Origin: Bacteroidales bacterium
GTDB taxonomy: Bacteria; Bacteroidota; Bacteroidia; Bacteroidales; JAADGE01
DNA length: 5,533 bases
Reading direction: 5' to 3'
Assembly (NCBI GenBank): GCA_029934265.1
Contig: JAOZMN010000020.1
Coordinates: 1 to 5,533 of the forward strand
Shown: positions 1 through 5,050 of the stretch, one piece after another
Layout of the letters: every line of letters starts with the position of its first letter
How positions within the stretch are numbered: the first letter of the stretch is position 1
Made by a program: the position numbers and the translations under genes
The notes under the pieces: model-generated
The model's database searches: none
What the model saw: only the letters and a program-made list of their open reading frames with translations
What the model was told of the DNA's origin: nothing

Positions 1-258
1 GGTATTAATTCCGATAAATTTTTCGATACGCAATATTCCGGAAATTCCCATATTTTGAGTTATTTCTACGGCGTTTGTACTCCAAGGTGTTATCATTTCC
101 TTACGAGGTCCGATAAAATTGGCTTCAATAATCTCTTTTTCAATTAAATTTGCTCCTCCAAAAAGTCCGGACAGCTTTTTAATATCTTCCGAATTCAAAT
201 TTTCACCGGAATGAACTGCATAAATAAGATTTTTATTACTTAAATAAAAAAGTACCAT
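1..258 (-). CDS. purL: Phosphoribosylformylglycinamidine synthase (long-form PurL), N-terminal 86 residues, runs off left edge
   Basis: The 86 visible codons are open to the window edge and start at an ATG. The protein would be FGAM synthase, which uses glutamine and ATP to convert FGAR to FGAM in step four of purine synthesis in the cytoplasm. The family-typical block is at residues 48-71: FIGPRKEMITPW, then STNAVEITQNMG. Such proteins begin with this N-terminal domain, followed by two AIR-synthetase-like halves and a C-terminal glutaminase; only the first is visible here. Long-form PurL is about 1,200-1,300 residues, so more than 90% lies outside. The gene follows the methyltransferase on the same strand across a leader of about 145 bp with a strong hairpin, so it is probably a separate transcription unit. 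Identification rests on recognising the conserved block; I am confident in it. Confidence 0.93.
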   Translation of the reverse strand, partial: MVLFYLSNKNLIYAVHSGENLNSEDIKKLSGLFGGANLIEKEIIEANFIGPRKEMITPWSTNAVEITQNMGISGILRIEKFIGINT

Positions 259-297
259 ATATAATTTATTTTATATTTTTGATTTTTATCGATAACT

Positions 298-332
298 GCT
301 TTTGAACACCCTTTTTCAGGGTGTTCAAAAGC
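298..332 (-). terminator. Perfect 15-bp hairpin between methyltransferase and purL
   Basis: A perfect inverted repeat has arms GCTTTTGAACACCCT (298-312) and AGGGTGTTCAAAAGC (318-332) around a 5-nt loop. It is the strongest hairpin in the window. It lies about 70 bp past the methyltransferase stop and 40 bp before the purL ATG. The most likely role is terminating the methyltransferase transcript. However, neither strand has a real T tract right after the stem, so it is not a textbook intrinsic terminator. It could instead be a leader structure in the purL 5' UTR or a barrier to RNA decay. Confidence 0.5.
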
Positions 333-351
333 AAATGATATGCGTATTTGA

Positions 352-375
352 AAAATATTAACAAATAAATATTTT
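352..375. repeat. AT-only inverted repeat downstream of the methyltransferase
   Basis: The arms AAAATATT (352-359) and AATATTTT (368-375) are perfect 8-bp complements around an 8-nt loop. The hairpin would be weak because it has no G-C pairs. Read on the minus strand, the stem ends in a T-run, so it may help stop the methyltransferase transcript ahead of the stronger hairpin at 298-332. A second small stem, TTTCT/AGAAA around a 4-nt loop (373-386), overlaps its edge. Function is inferred from position only. Confidence 0.3.
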
Positions 376-388
376 CTCCTCAGAAAGA

Positions 389-396
389 CAAATTTA
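389..396 (-). promoter_or_regulatory. Possible Bacteroidetes -7 element upstream of purL
   Basis: On the minus strand these bases read TAAATTTG, matching the Bacteroidetes -7 consensus TAnnTTTG. The site is just past the methyltransferase stop and could drive purL. I find no TTG or TTTG about 19-21 bp upstream, so the -33 half is missing, and the match in such AT-rich sequence may be chance. Any transcript from here would have to pass the hairpin at 298-332. Confidence 0.25.
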
Positions 397-418
397 TTAA
401 TTTTAGACTTCCCGGAGT
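393..418. repeat. Left copy of a broken direct repeat flanking the RM cassette
   Basis: TTTATTAAT (393-401) and CCGGAGT (412-418) match the pair at 3170-3189, with a six-base longer spacer. This copy overlaps the last codons and stop of the methyltransferase. If it is an insertion scar, the final few residues of that protein (about PLREV) could be encoded by captured flanking DNA. Confidence 0.35.
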
Positions 419-1758
419 GGACTCAATATTGTTTTTTTCATCAGTTCTTCCAATTTTACATTCATATTCATATTCTTTTCTTCTTTCCTTCTCAAAATAC
501 CAGCACAAGCTTTTTTACTTAAATAAAACTTTTCCGGTACGTTTTCATATTCAATAATATCTTCGAGAGACCCTTTTTGTGGCTTATTTGGAATGTAAGA
601 GGTGTTTAGATATAAAGACGAAGATAACAAGGCTACTTTCCCTAATAAATATAAATCTGCATTCAGATTATTAGGTTCTCTTTTTAATCTTTTTATCCTA
701 TTATTTGATTGTACATTTGAATTCTTATATTCTTTTATTCTTTTACCTATCCATTCAATAACAGGTACAGCCCATGAATTACCAACAGCTTGATACCTAT
801 TTGTATGACTATTCCCATTAACTACTGTGTGATTATCAGGCATTCCCATTAATCTTTCGCATTCTAATGGGGTAAAACGTCTTATCTTATCATTTTGGGC
901 AACATAGAGTGAACCATTATATGCAGCTGCATTTCCATTCCATTTAGTACCATAAGCTGCATATAAACAATCAGTATAGTCTCTGAAAACTTCAAATTTT
1001 ATATCTCCCTTGTAAAAAACAGATTTAGTTTCTTCTACTGTTATATGTGAGAACAAACCTTGTTTTCTATCTTTTTTGTTCTTTTCTTTAACTTTTTGTT
1101 CTGAAATAATATCTTTATTATCAAGTTCAAACAATACCAAATCAGGTCTAAACTCTTTGTTGCCAGCTAATACATAAAGTCTTTTACGCTGTTGTGGTAA
1201 ACCAAAATATTTTGCATCTAATACTCGCCATGCGACATTTCTTTTAGGGCCTTCAATATACCCTGCTTTTGACCATTTCTTAACAATTATTTCATCGTTA
1301 TAGCCTGCCAGTCCTGCAATAAAATTACCAAAAGGATTTGTTTTATTTGTTAAAACACCTTCTACATTTTCCCAAAAAATTACGGAACTATCTTTGTTTT
1401 CAGATTCTCGAACTTCGTCAATTGCATTTGCAATTTCTATAAATTTCATTGTAAGTTCACCTCTTTCATCTTGTAAACCATTTTTCCAACCTGCAAGAGA
1501 AAAAGCTTGACAAGGTGTTCCCCCACAAAATAATTTAGGGGCATCAACTTCTTTATCTAAAATTAACTGAGGAATTTTTGTCATATCACCCAAATTTGGA
1601 ATTTCCGGGTGGTGATGTTTTAACACCTTATTCGGAAATTCTGAAATCTCAGAACTCCAAGTTTGCTTAAAACCAAATTGCTTAAATGCTAATTGTGCGG
1701 CTTCTATACCAGAGCAAACACTTCCAAAACTAATATCTATATTTTCTTTATTTTTCAC
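403..1758 (-). CDS. DNA (cytosine-5-)-methyltransferase of a type II restriction-modification system
   Basis: It transfers methyl from S-adenosylmethionine to cytosine C5, protecting host DNA from the partner endonuclease. Numbering from the TTG at 1761, m5C motifs are in canonical order: I FGSVCSGIE (12-20, SAM binding); IV GGTPCQAFS (80-88, catalytic C84); VI ENV (131-133); VIII QQRKR (190-194); IX RRFTPLECERLMG (294-306); X YQAVGNSW (323-330). The target-recognition region is about 195-293 and includes YGTKWNGNAAAYNGSLYV, familiar from phage-type enzymes. About 110 residues follow motif X, ending with YLSKKACAGILRR (413-425). An in-frame TGA lies six bases before the TTG and no ATG precedes motif IV, so the start is GTG (1758, chosen) or TTG (1761). 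It has its own promoter, 80 bp after the endonuclease. I cannot read the target sequence from the protein. Confidence 0.93.
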   Translation of the reverse strand: MKNKENIDISFGSVCSGIEAAQLAFKQFGFKQTWSSEISEFPNKVLKHHHPEIPNLGDMTKIPQLILDKEVDAPKLFCGGTPCQAFSLAGWKNGLQDERGELTMKFIEIANAIDEVRESENKDSSVIFWENVEGVLTNKTNPFGNFIAGLAGYNDEIIVKKWSKAGYIEGPKRNVAWRVLDAKYFGLPQQRKRLYVLAGNKEFRPDLVLFELDNKDIISEQKVKEKNKKDRKQGLFSHITVEETKSVFYKGDIKFEVFRDYTDCLYAAYGTKWNGNAAAYNGSLYVAQNDKIRRFTPLECERLMGMPDNHTVVNGNSHTNRYQAVGNSWAVPVIEWIGKRIKEYKNSNVQSNNRIKRLKREPNNLNADLYLLGKVALLSSSLYLNTSYIPNKPQKGSLEDIIEYENVPEKFYLSKKACAGILRRKEEKNMNMNVKLEELMKKTILSPLREV

Positions 1759-1788
1759 CAAAACTCAAACAAATTATTATTTATAGGG

Positions 1789-1796
1789 CAAAGGTA
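1789..1796 (-). promoter_or_regulatory. Methyltransferase promoter, -7 element TACCTTTG
   Basis: On the minus strand these bases read TACCTTTG, an exact match to the Bacteroidetes -7 consensus TAnnTTTG in a frequently seen form. Transcription would begin around 1780-1784, giving a leader of only about 20-25 nt before the GTG/TTG start. No TTG is present at the expected -33 position; that position (about 1817-1820) lies inside the dyad at 1810-1829. A bound regulator could therefore either block this promoter or compensate for its weak -33. Confidence 0.6.
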
Positions 1797-1798
1797 GT

Positions 1799-1833
1799 AA
1801 AAAAAAACATTGCATACTATAAATAGCAAATGT
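1799..1833 (-). terminator. Terminator-like hairpin with T9 tract after the endonuclease gene
   Basis: Read on the minus strand, arms ACATTTGC (1833-1826) and GCAATGT (1813-1807) pair with one bulged T around a 12-nt loop, and nine T residues (1807-1799) follow. It begins six bases after the endonuclease stop codon, the right place for an intrinsic terminator of the regulator-endonuclease operon. The stem is short and the loop large, so it may be leaky. The same bases contain the operator-like dyad at 1810-1829. Confidence 0.4.
1810..1829. promoter_or_regulatory. Putative operator O2 at the methyltransferase promoter
   Basis: The plus strand reads TTGC-ATAC-TATA-AATA-GCAA, a 20-bp dyad with matched TTGC/GCAA ends and a TATA centre. 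Its reverse complement agrees at 17 of 20 positions with the dyad at 3004-3023 in front of the regulator gene. It spans the expected -33 position of the methyltransferase promoter. The inferred role is a binding site for the HTH protein encoded at 2755-3000, coupling methyltransferase expression to regulator level. A competing explanation is that the symmetry is part of the terminator-like hairpin here. Confidence 0.55.
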
Positions 1834-1838
1834 AATTT

Positions 1839-2777
1839 TTATTTATTTGTTAACAGCTTATTTAAACTAGCTCTCCATTTACGTATATCATACCATCCGC
1901 AACCTACACATCCTTGTTCTGCGACTTTCCCAATTTTTTCTATTTGTTCATCCCATATCTCTGAGCCTTCATAGAAATAATTTACCCCAAATATTTTTCC
2001 TCGTTTTCCTGTCTGAAAACACTTTCTACAAACTTCTCTTTTTTGTTGATTTCTTTGATTATCTAACAACTGAAATTTATCTTTAATTTCTTTTTCAGAC
2101 ATATTTTCAGGATTTTCATCCTTTGTTTCATCATCCCATCTTATTTCTGAAAACTTGTGGTCTGGCAATAATCCATGTTTATTTGCAGAGCTTAATTCAT
2201 AAACATTTATTGCTTCGAGAATTTTAATAGCTTTAGCCTTAAATTCTGCAGACATAACTTCATAGCCAGTAACTCCACCTTTTGGTATAGGAACTAATAA
2301 AATATGAGTATCAGTTTTATGTGTGCCTGAAATTTTTCTTTTTGTATCTGTTGCTAATGAATACCCAAACTCTTTAATATCCTGTATTCTTCTTGCAAAA
2401 TTTCTATTTGGAGGAAGGTCTTTTTGTACGCTATTCCATTGAAGATTTAATAATTTATCAAAAAATCCCTTTGTTGTTTTTTTACCACTCAGCTCTGTAT
2501 TCCAACGTTTTACTTCGTTTTTTACAAATTTACTTATTGCATTTTTTGTGAAATGAGGATATATTTTTTCTAAATACTCTGCAAGTTCTTGTGGTGTTTC
2601 AATAAAAATACCTGTTCTTCTATAAAAATATGGAATTGAACCTTTCCATATAAAACCATCTCTTTGAACTATTTGAACATCAACATATTTTTCTGACGCT
2701 TTTGAATGTTCTCTAAACCCCTCAATAATTATATATTTGTTGTTTAGTATTTTACTAAATTCTTCTACCGTTATCAT
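1839..2777 (-). CDS. Putative HNH (beta-beta-alpha-metal) type II restriction endonuclease
   Basis: The 312-residue protein probably cuts unmethylated DNA at the site modified by the neighbouring methyltransferase. Numbering from the TTG at 2780 (313 residues), an HNH-like core is visible: D207-H208 as candidate general base, FQLL at 236-239, and N244-x2-K247. Two pairs, C251-x2-C254 and C291-x2-C294, could bind zinc as in other HNH enzymes. NRNFARRIQDIKEFGY (125-140) looks like a helical DNA-reading segment; residues 1-120 have no fold I recognise. I chose ATG at 2777 because the TTG is just one codon upstream. This start lies 23 bp inside the regulator gene, so the two are probably one translationally coupled operon. 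The motifs and the HTH-nuclease-methyltransferase order support restriction. I cannot assign a named REBASE family or a cut site. Confidence 0.72.
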   Translation of the reverse strand: MITVEEFSKILNNKYIIIEGFREHSKASEKYVDVQIVQRDGFIWKGSIPYFYRRTGIFIETPQELAEYLEKIYPHFTKNAISKFVKNEVKRWNTELSGKKTTKGFFDKLLNLQWNSVQKDLPPNRNFARRIQDIKEFGYSLATDTKRKISGTHKTDTHILLVPIPKGGVTGYEVMSAEFKAKAIKILEAINVYELSSANKHGLLPDHKFSEIRWDDETKDENPENMSEKEIKDKFQLLDNQRNQQKREVCRKCFQTGKRGKIFGVNYFYEGSEIWDEQIEKIGKVAEQGCVGCGWYDIRKWRASLNKLLTNK

Positions 2778-3000
2778 CAAAATTGCTACGTGTTACTAAA
2801 TCTGTAATTTCTATTTTTAGTGCATTAGCAATTTTTTGAATATTTAAAAGGGTTATATTCTTTTCGGCTCGTTCTATCATTCCGATATACGTCCTATGTA
2901 AATTCGCCCTAAAAGCAAGCTCTTCTTGTGAAATATTTAATTTCTTTCTGTAAAATCTAATATTTTCTCCAAAGATTTCGAGTATTGTTTTATCGTCCAT
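2755..3000 (-). CDS. XRE-family HTH regulator, probable restriction-modification controller (C) protein
   Basis: This 81-residue protein is almost entirely one HTH_3 (XRE/Cro) domain. The first DNA-binding helix is around SQEELAFR (24-31), the recognition helix around HRTYIGMIER (35-44), and a hydrophobic segment, ITLLNIQKIANALKI (49-63), probably forms the dimer-supporting helices. Length, the RTYIG-IER segment and position directly before an overlapping endonuclease all match controller proteins. These bind DNA as dimers and time endonuclease expression after methyltransferase when the system enters a new cell. The start is ATG at 3000, with a good TTG-N20-TAACTTTG promoter upstream. Its likely targets are the dyads at 3004-3023 and 1810-1829, so it may control both its own operon and the methyltransferase. 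HTH identity is near certain; which sites it binds and whether it activates or represses are inferred. Confidence 0.88.
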   Translation of the reverse strand: MDDKTILEIFGENIRFYRKKLNISQEELAFRANLHRTYIGMIERAEKNITLLNIQKIANALKIEITDLVTRSNFDDNGRRI

Positions 3001-3003
3001 AGA

Positions 3004-3023
3004 TTGCTAATTATAAAATGCAA
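3004..3023. promoter_or_regulatory. Putative operator O1 at the regulator-endonuclease promoter
   Basis: The plus strand reads TTGC-TAAT-TATA-AAAT-GCAA, a 20-bp dyad with the same TTGC-N4-TATA-N4-GCAA layout as the site at 1810-1829. It ends three bases before the regulator start codon, overlaps the last three bases of the -7 element (3021-3028) and covers the expected transcription start. A protein bound here would block the promoter, so negative autoregulation by the HTH protein is the simplest reading. Confidence 0.6.
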
Positions 3024-3051
3024 AGTTACCTTTATTATTCATTTGTTGCAA
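3021..3051 (-). promoter_or_regulatory. Promoter of the regulator-endonuclease operon
   Basis: On the minus strand a TTG (3051-3049) is followed after 20 bp by TAACTTTG (3028-3021). This matches both parts and the spacing of the Bacteroidetes promoter (-33 TTG, -7 TAnnTTTG). It is the best complete promoter in the window. Predicted start is around 3012-3016, giving a leader of roughly 12-16 nt before the ATG at 3000. Operator-like elements lie on both sides: O1 downstream and a half-site at 3057-3067 upstream. Confidence 0.68.
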
Positions 3052-3053
3052 CA
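3044..3053. repeat. 10-bp palindrome TGTTGCAACA over the -33 element
   Basis: TGTTGCAACA is a perfect palindrome that contains the -33 TTG of the regulator promoter. It also contains the TTGC/GCAA ends seen in the longer dyads, but without the N4-TATA-N4 spacing. It could be a secondary regulator site or coincidence; ten bases alone are weak evidence. Confidence 0.35.
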
Positions 3054-3056
3054 GAC

Positions 3057-3067
3057 TATAATTAGCA
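3057..3067. promoter_or_regulatory. Operator half-site upstream of the regulator promoter
   Basis: TATAATTAGCA is the exact reverse complement of bases 3005-3015, the left half of operator O1, so an 11-bp inverted repeat brackets the promoter. The other half of the 20-bp pattern is absent here (CAAC occupies the place of TTGC). It lies just upstream of the -33 TTG, where a weak activator or cooperative site would be expected in controller-protein systems. Inferred from sequence only. Confidence 0.4.
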
Positions 3068-3218
3068 TTTTTTCATTTTTTAAATTCGTTCTTATTTAAT
3101 TATCAAATTACATCAAATATATTGTTTTAGTTACGCATATCGTTAAAATGTAAAAAACATTAAGTATTTTTTATTAATGAGACCGGAGTAAAAAGGATAT
3201 TTCCTCGCAATCACCTCC
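3068..3218. other. AT-rich spacer between OstA-like gene and cassette; no gene seen
   Basis: This stretch holds no credible gene. A weak minus-strand hairpin, AATGT/ACATT around five bases (3147-3161), is the only stem I find that could end the OstA-like transcript, and it has no proper T tract. The right end contains TTTATTAAT (3170-3178) and CCGGAGT (3183-3189), both also found at 393-418, on the far side of the cassette. Confidence 0.5.
3170..3189. repeat. Right copy of a broken direct repeat flanking the RM cassette
   Basis: TTTATTAAT (3170-3178), four bases, then CCGGAGT (3183-3189). The same two words occur in the same order and orientation at 393-401 and 412-418, ten bases apart. The two copies bracket the regulator, endonuclease and methyltransferase. 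They may be remnants of a target duplication or of the original intergenic sequence. The AT-rich word could match by chance; CCGGAGT is the more informative part. Confidence 0.35.
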
Positions 3219-4883
3219 TTAGGGTTTTTTTATATCGACTTCATTAATATTTTCTTCAATAGTTTCCGGTTCTTTTTTCCAAATAAAAACTTCATTTCTG
3301 TTAAGTGGTCTAAATTCACTTAACCATTTAAAACCGGGATATTTATAACTTTCCGGAGACCTGCTCAATGGCGGATACATTACGGCTTTCGGTTCAGTGT
3401 AAAACCATATTTTTTTTATGGTTCTGTCGTTCAAATATATATTCATATTTGTACAACTGATTTTATTTACGCCGATTAAAAGTTCGTCATCATCTCTGGC
3501 GAAATATGTTACTTTGCTGTTTTCAAAAACATCAACTTTGTAAAGTTCGTTGTCCTTTATGTAGCATTTCATGTCCTTGCCAAGTATCTGATTATAACGA
3601 ACCGAGTCCGATTGTGCTATTATAAATGAATTATCGTATAAATGAAACTCTGTAACTTCTTCATTTACAGTAATAACTTTCATAAAATCGGAAGTAAGCT
3701 GATTTTCTTCCGACCATAAAACCGGATTGTAATATAGTTCAATAATTGAATCCTGAGAGGAATATGAAATGGAATCGCTTTTTGCCTGAAAATCGGATTT
3801 GTAAATTTTTGCATGACTATAAGCAAGTACAGTACTGATAATTCTGATGGAATCCTCTTCCGTCAATAGTGAATCTTTGTAAGAACGAAGCGTGTCGGCG
3901 TGCATAAAAAGAGAATCGTTTTCATCTGTAATTTTGATAAATAAGGCTCTGTCAGTCATTAACGAGCTGTCAGGTTTTTCAAAATATTCTCCGTAATTTC
4001 CTTGTAAAATTGCTTTTTCCGTTGTATCGTTTATCACTACATTTTCGTAGGCTTTCGCAAAGGCATTATTTCGGTTGTAATACAGACTGTCGCCGTTTAT
4101 TGTAGTTGCTTTGTTTCGCAAAAAGGCATTTTTATTGAATTGAGCAATGTCTTTTTCATGATTATACCAGCCGTTTTCGCAATAAATATAATTCGAATCG
4201 TTTATAATTTCGGTAGGTCCGAGAAAATATGATGTTTTTGTTATAGTATTGTGTTTCAGGGTATCCGAAAACATATTGAATTGAGGATTAATAATTACAA
4301 CCGTATCTTTAAAGAAAAATTCATCATTATCGGAATAATAATATCCGTTTCTGCTTGTTAAAGTATCTTCTCCGTTTACGGTTACGCCTCCTTTGAAATA
4401 ATATCCGATATTTTCGTCTAATTTATAATCTAAGTTATTAGTTGTCAGAGTTAAACTGTCTTTTACAAGCCGGACATTTTCTCTTACTTCTGCAAGTTTT
4501 TTGTTACCTGAATAATGTAAAGTATCTCCGTATAAATAGACGGTATCTACTGCTCCGGCTCTTATTATTTCGATATTTCCAAAAGCATCGAAATAATTTA
4601 AAACGGTGTTGTAATATGCACTATCACAATACATTGTAGAACTATCATGTTCAAAACTCACATCTTCTTTAAGAATTTTCACATCAGGTCCAAGCTCTTC
4701 GCCTACATAAAGTATTTTCGATGAATATTTAATCATCTTCATTGAATCTTGAACTTGCGAAAAAGACAAATTTGTCGAAAATAATAAAATTATAATCGTT
4801 AATATAAGTAATTGATTATTTTTGATTGTATATTTATGATTTTGCTTTCGCCTGACCATATTTATATTAAAATAATTATACAT
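3219..4883 (-). CDS. Exported OstA/LptA-like protein (Bacteroidetes type)
   Basis: This 554-residue protein resembles the OstA-like proteins of Bacteroidetes, related to the LptA/LptC/LptD-N beta-jellyroll that carries lipopolysaccharide through the periplasm. An N-terminal signal is visible: basic residues (RRK, 11-13; K21), a hydrophobic core LLILTIIILLF (25-35) and a likely cleavage after LSFS, before Q43. Residues 45-500 are short beta-rich repeats with recurring phrases such as G-DTLHYSG, NGDSLYYN, SDSISYSS and SDSVRYN, as expected for stacked jellyroll strands. There is no C-terminal barrel, so it is not full LptD. The end is charged (EPETIEENINEVDIKKP). The start is ATG at 4883; ATG at 4859 (M9) would give a shorter, equally good signal peptide. 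It follows moxR after a terminator, so it probably has its own promoter. The exact LPS role is inferred from the family. Confidence 0.82.
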   Translation of the reverse strand: MYNYFNINMVRRKQNHKYTIKNNQLLILTIIILLFSTNLSFSQVQDSMKMIKYSSKILYVGEELGPDVKILKEDVSFEHDSSTMYCDSAYYNTVLNYFDAFGNIEIIRAGAVDTVYLYGDTLHYSGNKKLAEVRENVRLVKDSLTLTTNNLDYKLDENIGYYFKGGVTVNGEDTLTSRNGYYYSDNDEFFFKDTVVIINPQFNMFSDTLKHNTITKTSYFLGPTEIINDSNYIYCENGWYNHEKDIAQFNKNAFLRNKATTINGDSLYYNRNNAFAKAYENVVINDTTEKAILQGNYGEYFEKPDSSLMTDRALFIKITDENDSLFMHADTLRSYKDSLLTEEDSIRIISTVLAYSHAKIYKSDFQAKSDSISYSSQDSIIELYYNPVLWSEENQLTSDFMKVITVNEEVTEFHLYDNSFIIAQSDSVRYNQILGKDMKCYIKDNELYKVDVFENSKVTYFARDDDELLIGVNKISCTNMNIYLNDRTIKKIWFYTEPKAVMYPPLSRSPESYKYPGFKWLSEFRPLNRNEVFIWKKEPETIEENINEVDIKKP

Positions 4884-4903
4884 AACGCAACGAAGCTACA
4901 AAC

Positions 4904-4925
4904 AAATTTTGAAATTTTGAAATTG
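4904..4925. repeat. Short tandem repeat upstream of the OstA-like gene
   Basis: AAATTTTG occurs twice head to tail (4904-4911, 4912-4919), followed by a partial third unit AAATTG. It lies 20-40 bp before the start codon, in the probable promoter or leader. Slippage here could alter spacing, but two copies is little to go on. A separate 10-bp palindrome, CAAAGCTTTG, is at 4961-4970. I see no convincing TAnnTTTG promoter in this gap. Confidence 0.35.
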
Positions 4926-4998
4926 TAAAAAAAGCAAAAAATTATACTTTTTTTCGACTTCAAAGCTTTGTGTTTCAAAATATTACAGTTGTTTTTAT

Positions 4999-5036
4999 AA
5001 AAAAAATGTGTTTAAAAAACAAAGTTTTACAACACA
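4999..5036 (-). terminator. Intrinsic terminator after the MoxR gene
   Basis: On the minus strand TGTGTT (5036-5031) can pair with AACACA (5012-5007); inside it TAAAAC and GTTTT add further pairing. Eight T residues follow at once (5006-4999). It begins 15 bases past the MoxR stop codon. Hairpin plus T tract plus position make it a good intrinsic terminator, separating moxR from the OstA-like gene. Confidence 0.6.
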
Positions 5037-5050
5037 ATAGGATACTAAAC

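Noticed and set aside
602..793. 63-codon plus-strand open frame
   Set aside because: It lies entirely opposite the methyltransferase C-terminus, has no family features and no promoter; it is an antisense shadow.
3143..3214. 24-codon minus-strand frame starting GTG right after the OstA-like stop, beside GGAGG
   Set aside because: The GGAGG overlaps the GTG with no spacing, Bacteroidetes rarely use such sites, and the peptide shows no recognisable feature.
3210..3220. ATCACCTCCTT on the plus strand resembles the 3' end of 16S rRNA
   Set aside because: Only about 11 bases match, no other rRNA sequence is nearby, and the stretch overlaps the end of a protein gene; taken as chance.
4442..4639. 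65-codon plus-strand open frame
   Set aside because: It lies opposite the OstA-like gene; its leucine-rich composition comes from reading that gene backwards. No independent support.
4884..4998. Promoter for the OstA-like gene, e.g. TAGCTTCG at 4898-4891
   Set aside because: It matches TAnnTTTG at all but one position, lacks a spaced TTG, and would place the start almost on the ATG; too weak to list.
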